Shown here: positions 44,406 through 54,018 of the stretch, piece by piece
Numbering within the stretch: position 1 is the first letter of the stretch
Layout: each line of letters begins with the position of its first letter
NCBI GenBank assembly: GCA_027491085.1
Contig: JAIXWW010000011.1
Span: forward strand, 310,001 to 374,000
Reading direction: 5' to 3'
DNA: 64,000 nucleotides
DNA from: Bacteroidota bacterium
GTDB lineage: Bacteria; Bacteroidota; Bacteroidia; UKL13-3
Notes under the pieces: model-generated
Seen by the model: the letters and a program-made list of their open reading frames with translations, nothing else
Databases searched by the model: none
What the model was told of the DNA's origin: nothing
Position numbers and translations under genes: made by a program

Positions 44406-45993
44406 CACATTAAGGTGGCTGTTATACGGCCTTGGAGCAGCCATAAGTTTTGGACTAGCTTGGGTTCCTTTTAATATTACTCCTTTAATTTTTGTAAGTT
44501 TCTTTTTGCTTTTATTACTAGAGCAAGAAATGCGTTTACAAAAAATTCATACTGGAATTTTTGTTTCCATCATAGTTTTTAGCAATATATGTTTAAATTT
44601 ATTTACCACTTATTGGATTTGGAATGCCAGCCCGGGAGGTGGTGTATTTGCTTGGGTTTTCGATACTTTTTTAATGACCATACCTTGGTGGATTTTTCAC
44701 GTAATTAATAAAAAACAGCAACGTGTAAATTATTGGTTTTTTATTGCTTTATGGATTGGTATTGAATTATTGCATACTAGGTGGCAATTTGCTTACCCTT
44801 GGCTAACCTTAGGAAATGTATTTGCAGCTTGGCCACAAATAATTCAATGGTACGAATACACAGGTGTATTTGGCGGTAGTTTGTGGGTGCTTTTAGTAAG
44901 TATTGCGGCTTTGAAACTGTATAATTTTAAACAAGAGTTTGGCTCAATTCCAACTAAAAAAATATTCAATCAATTGTTTATTTATGTTTTAGCACCACTG
45001 TTTTTATCGTTTTATATTTTAAATGGTCGCTATAACAATAATGCAACCGCTGATAAATCAAGAAAAGCCGAAATTACCATTGTTCAACCAAACTTTGACC
45101 CTTATGAAAAGTTTGAAAGCATTGCTCCCTATCAGCAAATGCAGCAGATTTTAAATTTAACAGCTAGCAAATTAAACCCAACTACGCATGTAGCATTAAT
45201 GCCCGAAACTGCTATTACTGAAGATATAGATGAACGAAATTTTAACCAAAACAACTCAGTAAATTTAGTAAATACTTTCATTAATAACCATATAGGATTG
45301 AGTATTTTAAGTGGTGCAAGTACTTTTAAATTTTATTTCGATAAAAATGAAGTAACCCCTACAGCAAGGTATTACCAAGATAATATTTATTACGATTATT
45401 ACAACACAGCAGTGTTTAAAAACAGTCAATCAAATTGGCAAGTTTACCATAAAAGCAAATTGGTTCCTGGGGTTGAAAATATGCCTTATGTAAATGTATT
45501 TAGTTTCCTTAAAAAGTTTGTTATAAACCTTGGAGGTACCAGCGGTGGGCTCGGAAAAGACAAAGAACCTAGCAACTTTACTGATGTAAATAAAGTACAA
45601 TATGCGCCTGTAATTTGTTACGAGAGTGTGTTTGGTGAATATGTAACAGATTATGTAAAAAAAGGTGCGAATGTTATTTGTATAATAACCAACGATGCAT
45701 GGTGGGGAAATACTGCTGGCTATAGGCAACATTTTGAATACGCCAAATTACGTGCTATTGAAAACAGAAGATATGTGGCAAGGTCAGCCAATACTGGCAT
45801 TTCGGGCTTTATAGATGACGAAGGAAACACCATTCAAAAAACTAAATGGAATGAAGCTACAGCAATAAATGGAACTGTAAAAGTAAATCATGAAATTACT
45901 TTTTATACCAAGTATGGCGATTACATTGCATATATGGCTGCATTTTATTTGTTGTTTAATTTGCCTGCACTTTTATTACGAAGAAAAAAGTAA
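44392..45993 (+). CDS. lnt: Apolipoprotein N-acyltransferase
   Basis: 533 residues. Adds the third acyl chain to lipoproteins in the inner membrane. Six or so TM helices fill the first ~215 residues, with typical F-A-Y-P-W-L-T-L-G-N (~130). The CN-hydrolase domain follows with the catalytic triad visible: Glu in M-P-E-T-A-I-T-E (~270), Lys in Y-H-K-S-K-L-V-P-G-V-E (~355) and Cys in V-I-C-Y-E-S-V-F-G (~410). The ATG lies inside rsmI. Many lipoproteins in this window would be substrates. Confidence 0.95.
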   Translation: MVKNNTLRWLLYGLGAAISFGLAWVPFNITPLIFVSFFLLLLLEQEMRLQKIHTGIFVSIIVFSNICLNLFTTYWIWNASPGGGVFAWVFDTFLMTIPWWIFHVINKKQQRVNYWFFIALWIGIELLHTRWQFAYPWLTLGNVFAAWPQIIQWYEYTGVFGGSLWVLLVSIAALKLYNFKQEFGSIPTKKIFNQLFIYVLAPLFLSFYILNGRYNNNATADKSRKAEITIVQPNFDPYEKFESIAPYQQMQQILNLTASKLNPTTHVALMPETAITEDIDERNFNQNNSVNLVNTFINNHIGLSILSGASTFKFYFDKNEVTPTARYYQDNIYYDYYNTAVFKNSQSNWQVYHKSKLVPGVENMPYVNVFSFLKKFVINLGGTSGGLGKDKEPSNFTDVNKVQYAPVICYESVFGEYVTDYVKKGANVICIITNDAWWGNTAGYRQHFEYAKLRAIENRRYVARSANTGISGFIDDEGNTIQKTKWNEATAINGTVKVNHEITFYTKYGDYIAYMAAFYLLFNLPALLLRRKK

Positions 45994-46082
45994 TGATACC
46001 TTTTGAGGAAATAGAAACCAATTGAAAAAAATATCCAATAGAAATAATATTATAAAATTGATATCATTTTCTTATTACAAAA

Positions 46083-46427
46083 TTATACTTCTAATAATGA
46101 TTTGTCTTCCCAAACATCTTCATAATTATTTTCACCAATTAAGAATCTAAATCCCGGAGGTAAACCTAAAAATTTAATCACATCAGGACACCAATCAATT
46201 AAATGAGATACATGCAATGGATGAAAAAAATCGTCTGAATCCGAAAACTTCTCTCCAGCCCAAATATACCAACCTGTGGAATTTGCTTCTGGCGGATGCC
46301 TAAGACCGTTAATTGGGAATAAACCTGACCTAACATTCAACGAAACGCCAACCACATATTCTTCAGGAGATGCAAAAAAAGAAACTGAATATTTTTCACA
46401 TATTTCTAATTGACTTTTATTGTTCAT
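46083..46427 (-). CDS. Orphan Imm33-like immunity protein
   Basis: 114 residues, cytoplasmic. The pattern G-L-R-H-P-P-E-x-N-S-T-G-W-Y-I-W-A-G-E, then D-D-F-F-H-P-L-H-V-S-H-L, C-P-D-V-I-K-F-L-G-L-P-P-G-F-R-F-L-I and D-V-W-E-D matches the Imm33 family of polymorphic-toxin immunity proteins, from memory of its consensus. No toxin gene (Rhs, WXG or CDI-like) is adjacent; neighbours are lnt and an AhpD-like gene. It could be left from a lost toxin locus or give protection against neighbours' toxins. ATG start. Confidence 0.72.
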   Translation of the reverse strand: MNNKSQLEICEKYSVSFFASPEEYVVGVSLNVRSGLFPINGLRHPPEANSTGWYIWAGEKFSDSDDFFHPLHVSHLIDWCPDVIKFLGLPPGFRFLIGENNYEDVWEDKSLLEV

Positions 46428-46521
46428 TTATATTTTAATTTTCCTTCGTTTTCAACTTTGTTAAGTTAATTTGAAAGTGATTTTAATAAAACAACTAACA
46501 AACCTTTATTACTTATAACCA

Positions 46522-46860
46522 TTACCCTACTAACTCTTCCCAATACTCAACTGCTCTGCGGGTATGCGGTATAACAATGGTTCCACCAACAATATTGGCT
46601 ACTGCAAATATTTCAAACATTTGTTCTGTTGTCACACCCGCTTCGTGGCATTTACCTAAATGGTATTTTATACAATCATCGCAACGCAAAACCATGCTGG
46701 CTACCAAGCCTAACATTTCTTTTACTTGACTACTTAATGCGCCATCAGCATAAGTATTGCTATCTAAATTAAATAAACGTTTCAATACCAAGTTTTCTGA
46801 ACCTAGTATTTTTTCATTCATTTTTTCGCGGTAAGTGTTAAATTCATCTACTTTATTCAT
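46522..46860 (-). CDS. Carboxymuconolactone decarboxylase / AhpD-like protein
   Basis: 112 residues, all alpha. Carries the AhpD-type redox site R-C-D-D-C-I-K-Y-H (two Cys, ~53-60, with His) and the family tail G-G-T-I-V-I-P-H-T-R-R-A. Likely a small oligomeric peroxidase-partner or alkylhydroperoxidase-like protein in the cytoplasm; whether it acts on a peroxide or a lactone cannot be said. ATG start. Monocistronic. Confidence 0.9.
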   Translation of the reverse strand: MNKVDEFNTYREKMNEKILGSENLVLKRLFNLDSNTYADGALSSQVKEMLGLVASMVLRCDDCIKYHLGKCHEAGVTTEQMFEIFAVANIVGGTIVIPHTRRAVEYWEELVG

Positions 46861-46935
46861 AATATTTGCTTTGTTTCAAGCTGTATACTTCAAGTTTCTT
46901 TTATAATTTATTTTAAAATATTTGCGCCAATAGTA

Positions 46936-47388
46936 TTAGTTATTTTTCAAATAGGTTTCTAACTCATCTGGTTTTTGGGTTCCTATTAGAATTCTTTCCC
47001 CATTTTTTAAAACCAACTGCAAACCTATATTTCCCGATACGTTATAGGCTTTACCGTTTTTAAAACCATATCGGTATCCCCAACCGCCATATTCTTTTAT
47101 GGGTGAGTATTTTCTAACCTCAATGGACGCTACTTCGCTCCAAGTAATTAACCTTCCTTTAAACTGAAAAGGAAATAATTGAAAAAAGACACCCTCTTTG
47201 TTTATTTTAGTATTTAATCTTAAGGCTATTAAAATTAAATCGGCCAAAAAAGTAACCACCAAAGGCGAAAATGAAGCAAATGAAGCCGGCATTTGCACAT
47301 AATTAATTGCCGCAAAAATGGTAACAGTTACCATCAATACGATTACCCAAGCTTGCTTCACTTTTTGGGTTTCGATAAATTCATTCAT
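46936..47388 (-). CDS. Small membrane protein with PH-like domain
   Basis: 150 residues from the ATG at 47388. Two hydrophobic helices (~12-30 and ~38-57) are followed by a cytoplasmic beta-rich segment: I-T-W-S-E-V-A-S-I-E-V-R-K-Y-S (~85), Y-G-G-W-G-Y-R-Y (~102), then L-V-L-K-N-G-E-R-I-L-I-G-T-Q-K-P-D-E-L. This arrangement is typical of Bacteroidota proteins with two TM helices and a bacterial PH-like domain. Function unknown. The upstream in-frame start (47409) would only add seven residues. Confidence 0.75.
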   Translation of the reverse strand: MNEFIETQKVKQAWVIVLMVTVTIFAAINYVQMPASFASFSPLVVTFLADLILIALRLNTKINKEGVFFQLFPFQFKGRLITWSEVASIEVRKYSPIKEYGGWGYRYGFKNGKAYNVSGNIGLQLVLKNGERILIGTQKPDELETYLKNN

Positions 47389-47586
47389 ATTATATACTAA
47401 TTTAACCACAATAATAATTGGGTTTTTATAAATAAACCTAACTAACTTTTGGATGCTTATTTATATTATTTTACCAATTCATTTATTTATTCAGATATCT
47501 TTTAAGTTAATGTGTTTTAAAAAAAGTTTTTTTTACCATTAAAATTATTACTTTGCAATTCACAACAGTAAAGTGACAGCTAGCAT

Positions 47587-49610
47587 ATGAAAGCACTTAA
47601 CACATATTTTATTATAATTATAAGCATAGTACTTTTCTCAAGCACCATTACTGTTAAGGCGGAAAAAACTGATAGTATAAAGATTGAGAAAAGAATAGAT
47701 TCAGTTTACAAAAACACGAATGATTCAGTTTTTGCTTTTTCAACTGTTTTCGATGCTATAAAACAATCAAAAGAAATTGGATTTAAGCTGGAGAGGTTTC
47801 TGCCATGCATTTGTTGGGCTATATGTATATTGAATATGGTTATTTAGACTCTGCAAAAAAATATTTACTGCAATCGCACGAATTAACTAAGGAAATAAAA
47901 AACGAAAAGGTTATTGCTCAGAATTATCGGTTATTAGCTATTTATTACGAATCGACAGACAACTTTGATAAAGCCTTAGATTTACTCTTTAGAAGTTTAA
48001 TTATTAGGAAAAGAATAAAGGATGAAAAAGGCGAAAATGCTACCTATATTAGTATTGGAGTTATTTATCAACGTTTAAATCTAGACTCAAAAGCAATTAT
48101 TTATTACAGTAAAGCGTTAAAGTATTTTGAAAGGGTTCAAAATGAAGCGGCTATTACTTCAATTTATTCTAATTTAGGAGCCATTTATAATGGAATTGGT
48201 AAAATAGACTCAGCTATAATTTATTTAGAAAAAGTAATTGAATATAAGTCTAAAATTGGCGATAAAATTAGCTTAGCAAAAGCTTATCATAATATTGGAA
48301 CTTCCTATTCCTATTTAGGAAAATATAATAAAGCTATTAGTTATTTCAATAAAGCTATTGAATTAAAAGCAGGTAATGAAACTAATTTTAGTAGTGCCAA
48401 CGATTATAGCATGTTAGGTAGGTGTTACTTAAAAATAAAAAACTACGCTGAAGCAGAAAAATATTTATTAATTGGAGAGAAAAATCTTAAAGCAAACAAT
48501 GGCCTATCCAATTTGATTGAAACTTATCAATTTTTGGCAGATTTATACGAAGAGAAAAAAGATTTTACAAAATCCATTTATTATACTGCTAGTTTAAATA
48601 GATTAAATGATTCTTTAGAATTGGTTAAAAATAAAAGCTATATTTCTGAATTTGAAACCAAGTTTAAAACACTAGAAAAAGAACAAGAAAATGAACTTTT
48701 AAAGGCTCAAAACCAATTGCTCGAAAGTGAGTCGAAAAATAACACCTTATTGGCTATTTCATTATTAGTTGTGCTATTTATAAGTATTTATCTGGCCTTT
48801 AATTTAAAATTAGTTAGGAAAACAAAAGATAAATTGATTAACAAAAACAAAATAATTGAGTTGAAGAATAAAGAGGTGGCCAACCAAAATAAAAACTTAG
48901 CTCAATTAATTGAAGAAAATCAATCGTTAATGGGGATTTTAGCTCACGATTTAAGATCGCCTTTTAATAAAATTAGTGGCCTTACCCATTTATTAGAAGA
49001 AGAGAAAGATGAAAATGAAAAAGCTATTTTTATCAATTATATTAATACCATTTGTAAAGATTCACTTCAGTTAATCCAAGACACAATTGATATAAGTGAA
49101 ATTTTTAATGACAAGCATACCGTCACATCTGTAAAATTTGAAAAATTTTCTCCTAGCGATGTTTTGGATAATTTAATGAATAGTTTTAAAGTTATTGCTA
49201 AAGAAAAATTGATTGAAATTGAGGTGATAAATGCAATTGAAAGATTAGAGATTACGAACTCAAAAGACTATTTAACCAGGATTTTGGATAATTTATTAAG
49301 TAATTCAGTCAAATTTTCGCCTATTAAATCACAAGTAATATTTACAGCTACTTTGTTAAATAACAATTTGGTATTTAGTATAAAAGATAATGGTCCTGGA
49401 TTTACCGAATTAGATAAACAGCAATTGTTTATGCGTTTCAAAAAATTATCGGCAAGGCCAACAGCCAACGAAGCTTCAAGTGGTTTAGGTTTATTTATTG
49501 TTAAACAATTAACCAATTTAATGCATGGCGATATTCAGGTAATAAGTGAGTTTGGAAAAGGAAGTGAATTTGTATTAACTATACCTGTAAAATTACCAAA
49601 TAATGCTTAA
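47587..49610 (+). pseudogene. TPR-containing sensor histidine kinase, interrupted by one frameshift
   Basis: Signal peptide and first ~67 residues are in frame from the ATG at 47587; the frame then breaks at ~47785-47787 and continues in another frame to 49610. Restoring one A in GGATTTAAGCTGGAG gives G-F-K-A-G-E-V-S-A, which lines up with the intact paralogue at 58653 (Y-Q-G-G-F-V-S-A), and a length of 674 residues against 665. Downstream are ~6 TPR units, a TM helix (~L-L-A-I-S-L-L-V-V), HisKA with L-A-H-D-L-R-S-P-F, and HATPase with DNGPGF and GLGLFIVKQL. An ORF from 47805 alone lacks a signal peptide. Either a recent pseudogene, or a sequencing error. Confidence 0.85.
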
Positions 49611-50293
49611 ACCAATTTTTTTGCCACAGTACCAATAAAATCTTTTAAATAATAAGGTTCAAAGTAAGCCACATCTTCAAAAGTATTTTGGTTGAAAGCC
49701 TCTTGTGCTAAATGGCTTAAATAACTTGCATTGCACCTGACAGAAATATCAAATTTTGCTTGCACACTTGTAATGGTGTTTTGGCATTTTGCAGCGCCAT
49801 TGCCAATAAATGTAATTTGGTTTTGGCTTAACTGTTCTATAAATGATTCTTCATCTATTATCTTGGCTTGAGTTGGTAACACTTCGTTCAATGTTTGATT
49901 GAATAAAGCGCAATAAACTTCCATCCTTCTGGCATCAATCATTGGGCAAACCAAACCAGAATAATTTGGATTATTTTGCCAGAAGCCATTTGCTAAACTT
50001 TGTAAGGTATTGATAGCAATTAAAGGAATTTGCAAGGCATAGCAATAACCTTTTGCAGCCGAAACACCCACGCGTAATCCAGTATAACTTCCAGGTCCTT
50101 TACTCACGGCCACCGCTTGTAAATCAGAAAATTGCAAGTTGGATTGCTCAAGTGCTTTTGCCACTAAAATGTGTAGTTGTGATGCATGGTTATTACCTTG
50201 CGTGTCTTCCGCCAGTGCTATGGTTTCACCATTTTTTGCAATTGCTACCGAGCAAATTTCTGTAGCAGTTTCTATGCATAAAATATGGGTCAT
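49607..50293 (-). CDS. tsaB: tRNA threonylcarbamoyladenosine biosynthesis protein TsaB
   Basis: 228 residues, ASKHA-fold partner of TsaD in making t6A37 of tRNAs. N terminus I-L-C-I-E-T-A-T-E-I-C-S-V-A (~4), H-A-S-Q-L-H (~36), the family motif K-G-P-G-S-Y-T-G-L-R-V-G (~65) and M-I-D-A-R-R-M-E-V-Y (~117). It lacks the TsaD metal site, as expected. It is immediately downstream (3 bp) of the BCKDH E1 gene, likely co-transcribed, and overlaps the convergent kinase gene by 4 bp. Confidence 0.95.
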   Translation of the reverse strand: MTHILCIETATEICSVAIAKNGETIALAEDTQGNNHASQLHILVAKALEQSNLQFSDLQAVAVSKGPGSYTGLRVGVSAAKGYCYALQIPLIAINTLQSLANGFWQNNPNYSGLVCPMIDARRMEVYCALFNQTLNEVLPTQAKIIDEESFIEQLSQNQITFIGNGAAKCQNTITSVQAKFDISVRCNASYLSHLAQEAFNQNTFEDVAYFEPYYLKDFIGTVAKKLV

Positions 50294-50296
50294 TAA

Positions 50297-52348
50297 TTAG
50301 TAATTTAATAGTTCGTTTAATTTATCAGCTACCTTATTTGCATTTGGTAACATTTCTGCCTCTAAGCCCATATTTAAAGGCACAGCAGGTAAATTTTTTG
50401 AGCCAATTGTCATAACCGGTGCATCCAATTTGGTAAAACATTGTTGCATAATACGTGCAGCTAAACTTTCAGCAAACGAATTTAATAATGGCTCTTCGGT
50501 AACTATTAAACATTTACCATGTTTGGTTACACTTGCCATTATGGTTTCTTCATCTAATGGTTGAAGTGAGCGTAAGTCAACTATTTCAACTCTGCCTGCA
50601 AATTGTTTGGCAGCAGTTAAGCTCCAATAAACACCCATACCCCAAGTTATAATGGTACAACTTTCTCCATTTTCAATAGCATCATCGCTTGCTTGCAATA
50701 CCATATTGGCTTTACCAAATGGCAATACATAATCTTCATCTGGCTCAATGCAACGAGCCAATTCAGTTCCTGGATTTTTGCTCCAATACAAACCTTTATG
50801 CTCTAGCATTATACAAGGATTACCATCATAATAAGCAGCTTTCATTAAGCCTTTCATATCGGCAGCATTACTTGGGTAAGCTATTTTTATTCCTTTTAAA
50901 GTAAGTAAAGTTGATTCAATACTTCCGCTATGGTAAGGCCCTCCGCCTCCGTAAGCACCAATTGGGATTCTTATTACACAACTCACGGGAAATTTACCCA
51001 TAGTTAAGTAACTCGATTTGGTTATTTCACATACCAATTGATTTACACCACTCCACACATAATCGGCAAATTGAATTTCAACAATTGGTTTAACACCAAC
51101 TGCACTCATTCCAACAGTTGAACCTACAATATATGCTTCTTGAATTGGCGTGTTAAATACACGGTCATCGCCATATTTTCCTGCTAAAGTAGCTGCTTCG
51201 CGGAAAACTCCTCCTAGTCTTGCTCCCACATCTTGTCCGTAAAAAATGGCTTCTTTATGCTTGCGCATAATTTCATCTACAGCATGTAAAGCTGCATCTA
51301 CCATTACACTTGGTTCTTTTCCTTCTGGAGTTCTGTTTCCAATTTCTTCTGTAGCTTTCGAGGGAGCAAAAACGTGGTTTTCCAATGTATCTAAACTTGG
51401 TTCCGATGCATTTACAGCATCGTTAAATTGCGAAGCAACATAAGTGTTTGCTTCAGTTATTATAATCTCAAGTTCTTGTTCAGTGGCAATGTTATTATTT
51501 AAAATATGGTATTTTAGTTTTTCAAAAGGATCGTTGGCAGTATGTTTTGCCATATCTTCTTCAGTTCTATACCATTCTTTTCTTACACCAGAAGTGTGAT
51601 GACCCAACAAAGGAACCTTTGCACAAATTAATAAAGGAGCTCTATGAATTCTAACGTAGTTTAAACTCTCTTTTACCATGTTGTACGAGGCTAAAAAATC
51701 GCTTCCATCAACTCTTCTGCGCTCTAATCCTTTAAAACCTGCTGCATAATCGTAGGCATCCATAGCGCGCATCTCTTCACCACTAGCACTAATTCCCCAA
51801 TTATTATCTTGTACAAAAAATATGATGGGTAATTTTTTCAAAATGGCCATTTGTAATGCTTCTGCAATTTCACCTTCGGTTACAGAACCATCACCCAAAC
51901 TGCAAATTACTACAGGTTTTTCGTTTGGATTGTTTAAACCTTGACTTTCTTTATAAGCTACTCCATGTGCCATGCCTGTAGCCGGAATAGCTTGCATACC
52001 AGTTGCGCTACTTTGGTGTGGCATAACTGGTATTCCTTCTCTACGTAACGATGGGTGAGAATAATAGGTTCTTCCTCCCGAAAATGGATCATCGGCTTTA
52101 GCCAATAATTGCAACATTAATTCGTATGGAGTTAAGCCCATTCCTAAAAGCATACTTTCATCTCTATAGTATGGCGATACAAAATCGAAAGATTTTAATT
52201 GGAACGCTAATGCCAATTGCACTGCTTCATGACCTTTACTAGTTGAGTGTACATACTTGGTAATATTACGATTAACATCGTAAATATCGGCCATGGCACG
52301 CGCAGTGCTCATTAGTTTAAAGGCTTTTAAAAATACTGAGTTTTCCAT
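50297..52348 (-). CDS. Branched-chain 2-oxoacid dehydrogenase E1, fused alpha and beta subunits
   Basis: 683 residues. Residues 1-~340 are the alpha subunit: S-T-S-K-G-H-E-A (~33), Y-Y-R-D-E-S, and the thiamine diphosphate motif G-D-G-S-V-T-E-G-E ... N-N-W-G-I-S (~155-190). Residues ~350-683 are the beta subunit: G-Q-D-V-G, F-N-T-P-I-Q-E-A, E-I-Q-F-A-D-Y and the C-terminal transketolase domain. Decarboxylates 2-oxoisovalerate-type acids, feeding branched-chain fatty acid synthesis and amino-acid breakdown. The fusion is common in Bacteroidota. E2 and E3 are not in the window. Divergent from the NtrC-type regulator. Confidence 0.94.
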   Translation of the reverse strand: MENSVFLKAFKLMSTARAMADIYDVNRNITKYVHSTSKGHEAVQLALAFQLKSFDFVSPYYRDESMLLGMGLTPYELMLQLLAKADDPFSGGRTYYSHPSLRREGIPVMPHQSSATGMQAIPATGMAHGVAYKESQGLNNPNEKPVVICSLGDGSVTEGEIAEALQMAILKKLPIIFFVQDNNWGISASGEEMRAMDAYDYAAGFKGLERRRVDGSDFLASYNMVKESLNYVRIHRAPLLICAKVPLLGHHTSGVRKEWYRTEEDMAKHTANDPFEKLKYHILNNNIATEQELEIIITEANTYVASQFNDAVNASEPSLDTLENHVFAPSKATEEIGNRTPEGKEPSVMVDAALHAVDEIMRKHKEAIFYGQDVGARLGGVFREAATLAGKYGDDRVFNTPIQEAYIVGSTVGMSAVGVKPIVEIQFADYVWSGVNQLVCEITKSSYLTMGKFPVSCVIRIPIGAYGGGGPYHSGSIESTLLTLKGIKIAYPSNAADMKGLMKAAYYDGNPCIMLEHKGLYWSKNPGTELARCIEPDEDYVLPFGKANMVLQASDDAIENGESCTIITWGMGVYWSLTAAKQFAGRVEIVDLRSLQPLDEETIMASVTKHGKCLIVTEEPLLNSFAESLAARIMQQCFTKLDAPVMTIGSKNLPAVPLNMGLEAEMLPNANKVADKLNELLNY

Positions 52349-52540
52349 CCGTTTTTAAGAAGTGCAAGATTAAAGGTTTAAATTAGTTTTAGCAATATGT
52401 TTTTAGTTTAAACCTTACAAAATTTAATATAAATCTCCGTGCAGAATTTTGTGGATTTTATTCAAAAAATCAACCAAATATCAACACACTTTTAAGTGTC
52501 TAATAAAACACTCACATTGCAGACAATTAATTGAATAAAA

Positions 52541-53908
52541 ATGAGTAAAATTTTAATTATTGATGATGAAAAGGCTATTCGCAATACTTTGAGAGAAATA
52601 TTGGAGTACGAAAGTTATCAAGTAGATGAGGCTAGCAATGGTGAAGAGGGTTTAGAAAAACTTGAAGTTGGTGAATATGCAGCTGTACTTTGCGATATAA
52701 AAATGCCTAAAATGGATGGCATTGAAGTACTAACTCGTGCTCAAGAAATGGATGATGACATTCCATTTATAATGATTTCTGGAAACGGTACAATTGAAAC
52801 AGCAGTTGAGGCAACAAAAAAAGGCGCTTACGATTTTATATCCAAACCACCAGATTTAAACCGTTTACTAATTACCCTTCGTAATGCAATAGATAAAAAG
52901 TCGTTGACTGTTGAAACTAAAGTTTTACGTAGAAAAGTTACAAAAACCAGAGAAATTATTGGGGATAGTCCTGCTATACAAAATATAATGAGTACCATTG
53001 ACAAAGTAGCTCCTACCGATGCTCGCGTATTAATTACTGGTGAAAACGGAACAGGAAAAGAATTAGTAGCTAGATGGATTCATGAAAAAAGTAACCGTGC
53101 TAAAAATATGCTGGTAGAGGTTAATTGCGCTGCTATACCTACTGATTTAATTGAATCAGAATTATTTGGACATGAAAAGGGTGCATTTACTTCTGCTATT
53201 AAACAACGTATAGGCAAATTTGAACAAGCAAATGGTGGAACTTTGTTTTTAGATGAAATAGGAGACATGAGCTTAGCTGCACAAGCTAAGGTATTGCGTG
53301 CTTTACAAGAAGGAAAAATCACCCGTGTAGGCGGAGACAAGGATATTGATGTTGATGTGCGCATAGTAGCTGCTACCAACAAAAATTTATTACAAGAAAT
53401 TGAGAGAGGTAATTTCCGAATGGATTTATACCATCGTTTAAGTGTTATTTTAATTCATGTTCCATCACTTAATGATAGAAAAGAAGATATACCCAATTTA
53501 GCAGAAAAATTTATTAAAGAAGTTTGTGAAGACAATAATTTCCCTAGGAAAATGTTTTTGCCTCAAGCTTTAGATGAACTTAAAAAGTTAGATTATTATG
53601 GTAATATTCGTGAATTGCGCAATGTGGTAGAACGTTTGGTTATTCTTGGTCAACAGCGAATTACTATTGAAGATGTAAAAAAATTCGCAAGTCCTTTGAG
53701 CGCGCGTGAGGAAGAAAAAAATATCTACGAACGATTTAGCACTTTACAAGATTTTAAAGAATATGTTGAACGTATTTTTATTGAAGAAAAACTAAAGAAA
53801 AATGGTTGGAACGTGGCTAAAACAGCATTGGAAATAGACATTCAAAGAAGTCATTTGTATAATAAAATTGAAAAATACACCCTTAAAAGAGGTGAGTATA
53901 TTGATTAA
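52541..53908 (+). CDS. Sigma-54-dependent response regulator (NtrC family)
   Basis: 455 residues. Receiver domain (1-120) with D-D-E, phospho-Asp in V-L-C-D-I-K-M-P-K-M-D-G (~51) and K in I-S-K-P-P-D (~103). AAA+ domain (~145-370) with Walker A G-E-N-G-T-G-K-E, Walker B L-F-L-D-E-I-G-D-M and the sigma-54 contact loop E-K-G-A-F-T-S-A: GAFTSA rather than GAFTGA, as often in Bacteroidota. C-terminal Fis-type HTH (V-A-K-T-A-L-E-I ... L-Y-N-K-I-E-K-Y). No kinase is adjacent. ATG start; terminator at 53949-53990. Confidence 0.96.
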   Translation: MSKILIIDDEKAIRNTLREILEYESYQVDEASNGEEGLEKLEVGEYAAVLCDIKMPKMDGIEVLTRAQEMDDDIPFIMISGNGTIETAVEATKKGAYDFISKPPDLNRLLITLRNAIDKKSLTVETKVLRRKVTKTREIIGDSPAIQNIMSTIDKVAPTDARVLITGENGTGKELVARWIHEKSNRAKNMLVEVNCAAIPTDLIESELFGHEKGAFTSAIKQRIGKFEQANGGTLFLDEIGDMSLAAQAKVLRALQEGKITRVGGDKDIDVDVRIVAATNKNLLQEIERGNFRMDLYHRLSVILIHVPSLNDRKEDIPNLAEKFIKEVCEDNNFPRKMFLPQALDELKKLDYYGNIRELRNVVERLVILGQQRITIEDVKKFASPLSAREEEKNIYERFSTLQDFKEYVERIFIEEKLKKNGWNVAKTALEIDIQRSHLYNKIEKYTLKRGEYID

Positions 53909-53948
53909 AATATGGCTATCTTTATTTAATACATCCGTATCTCCAAAA

Positions 53949-53990
53949 ACTAAATAGGCCACTTATCTTTTGACAAGTGGCCTATTTAGT
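53949..53990. terminator. Strong bidirectional terminator
   Basis: Perfect 16-bp arms (53949-53964 ACTAAATAGGCCACTT with 53975-53990) around a 10-base loop, between the NtrC-type gene and the convergent oxygenase gene. Confidence 0.88.
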
Positions 53991-54018
53991 TTAAGAAAAA
54001 CCTTTTATGTTCCTTCTT

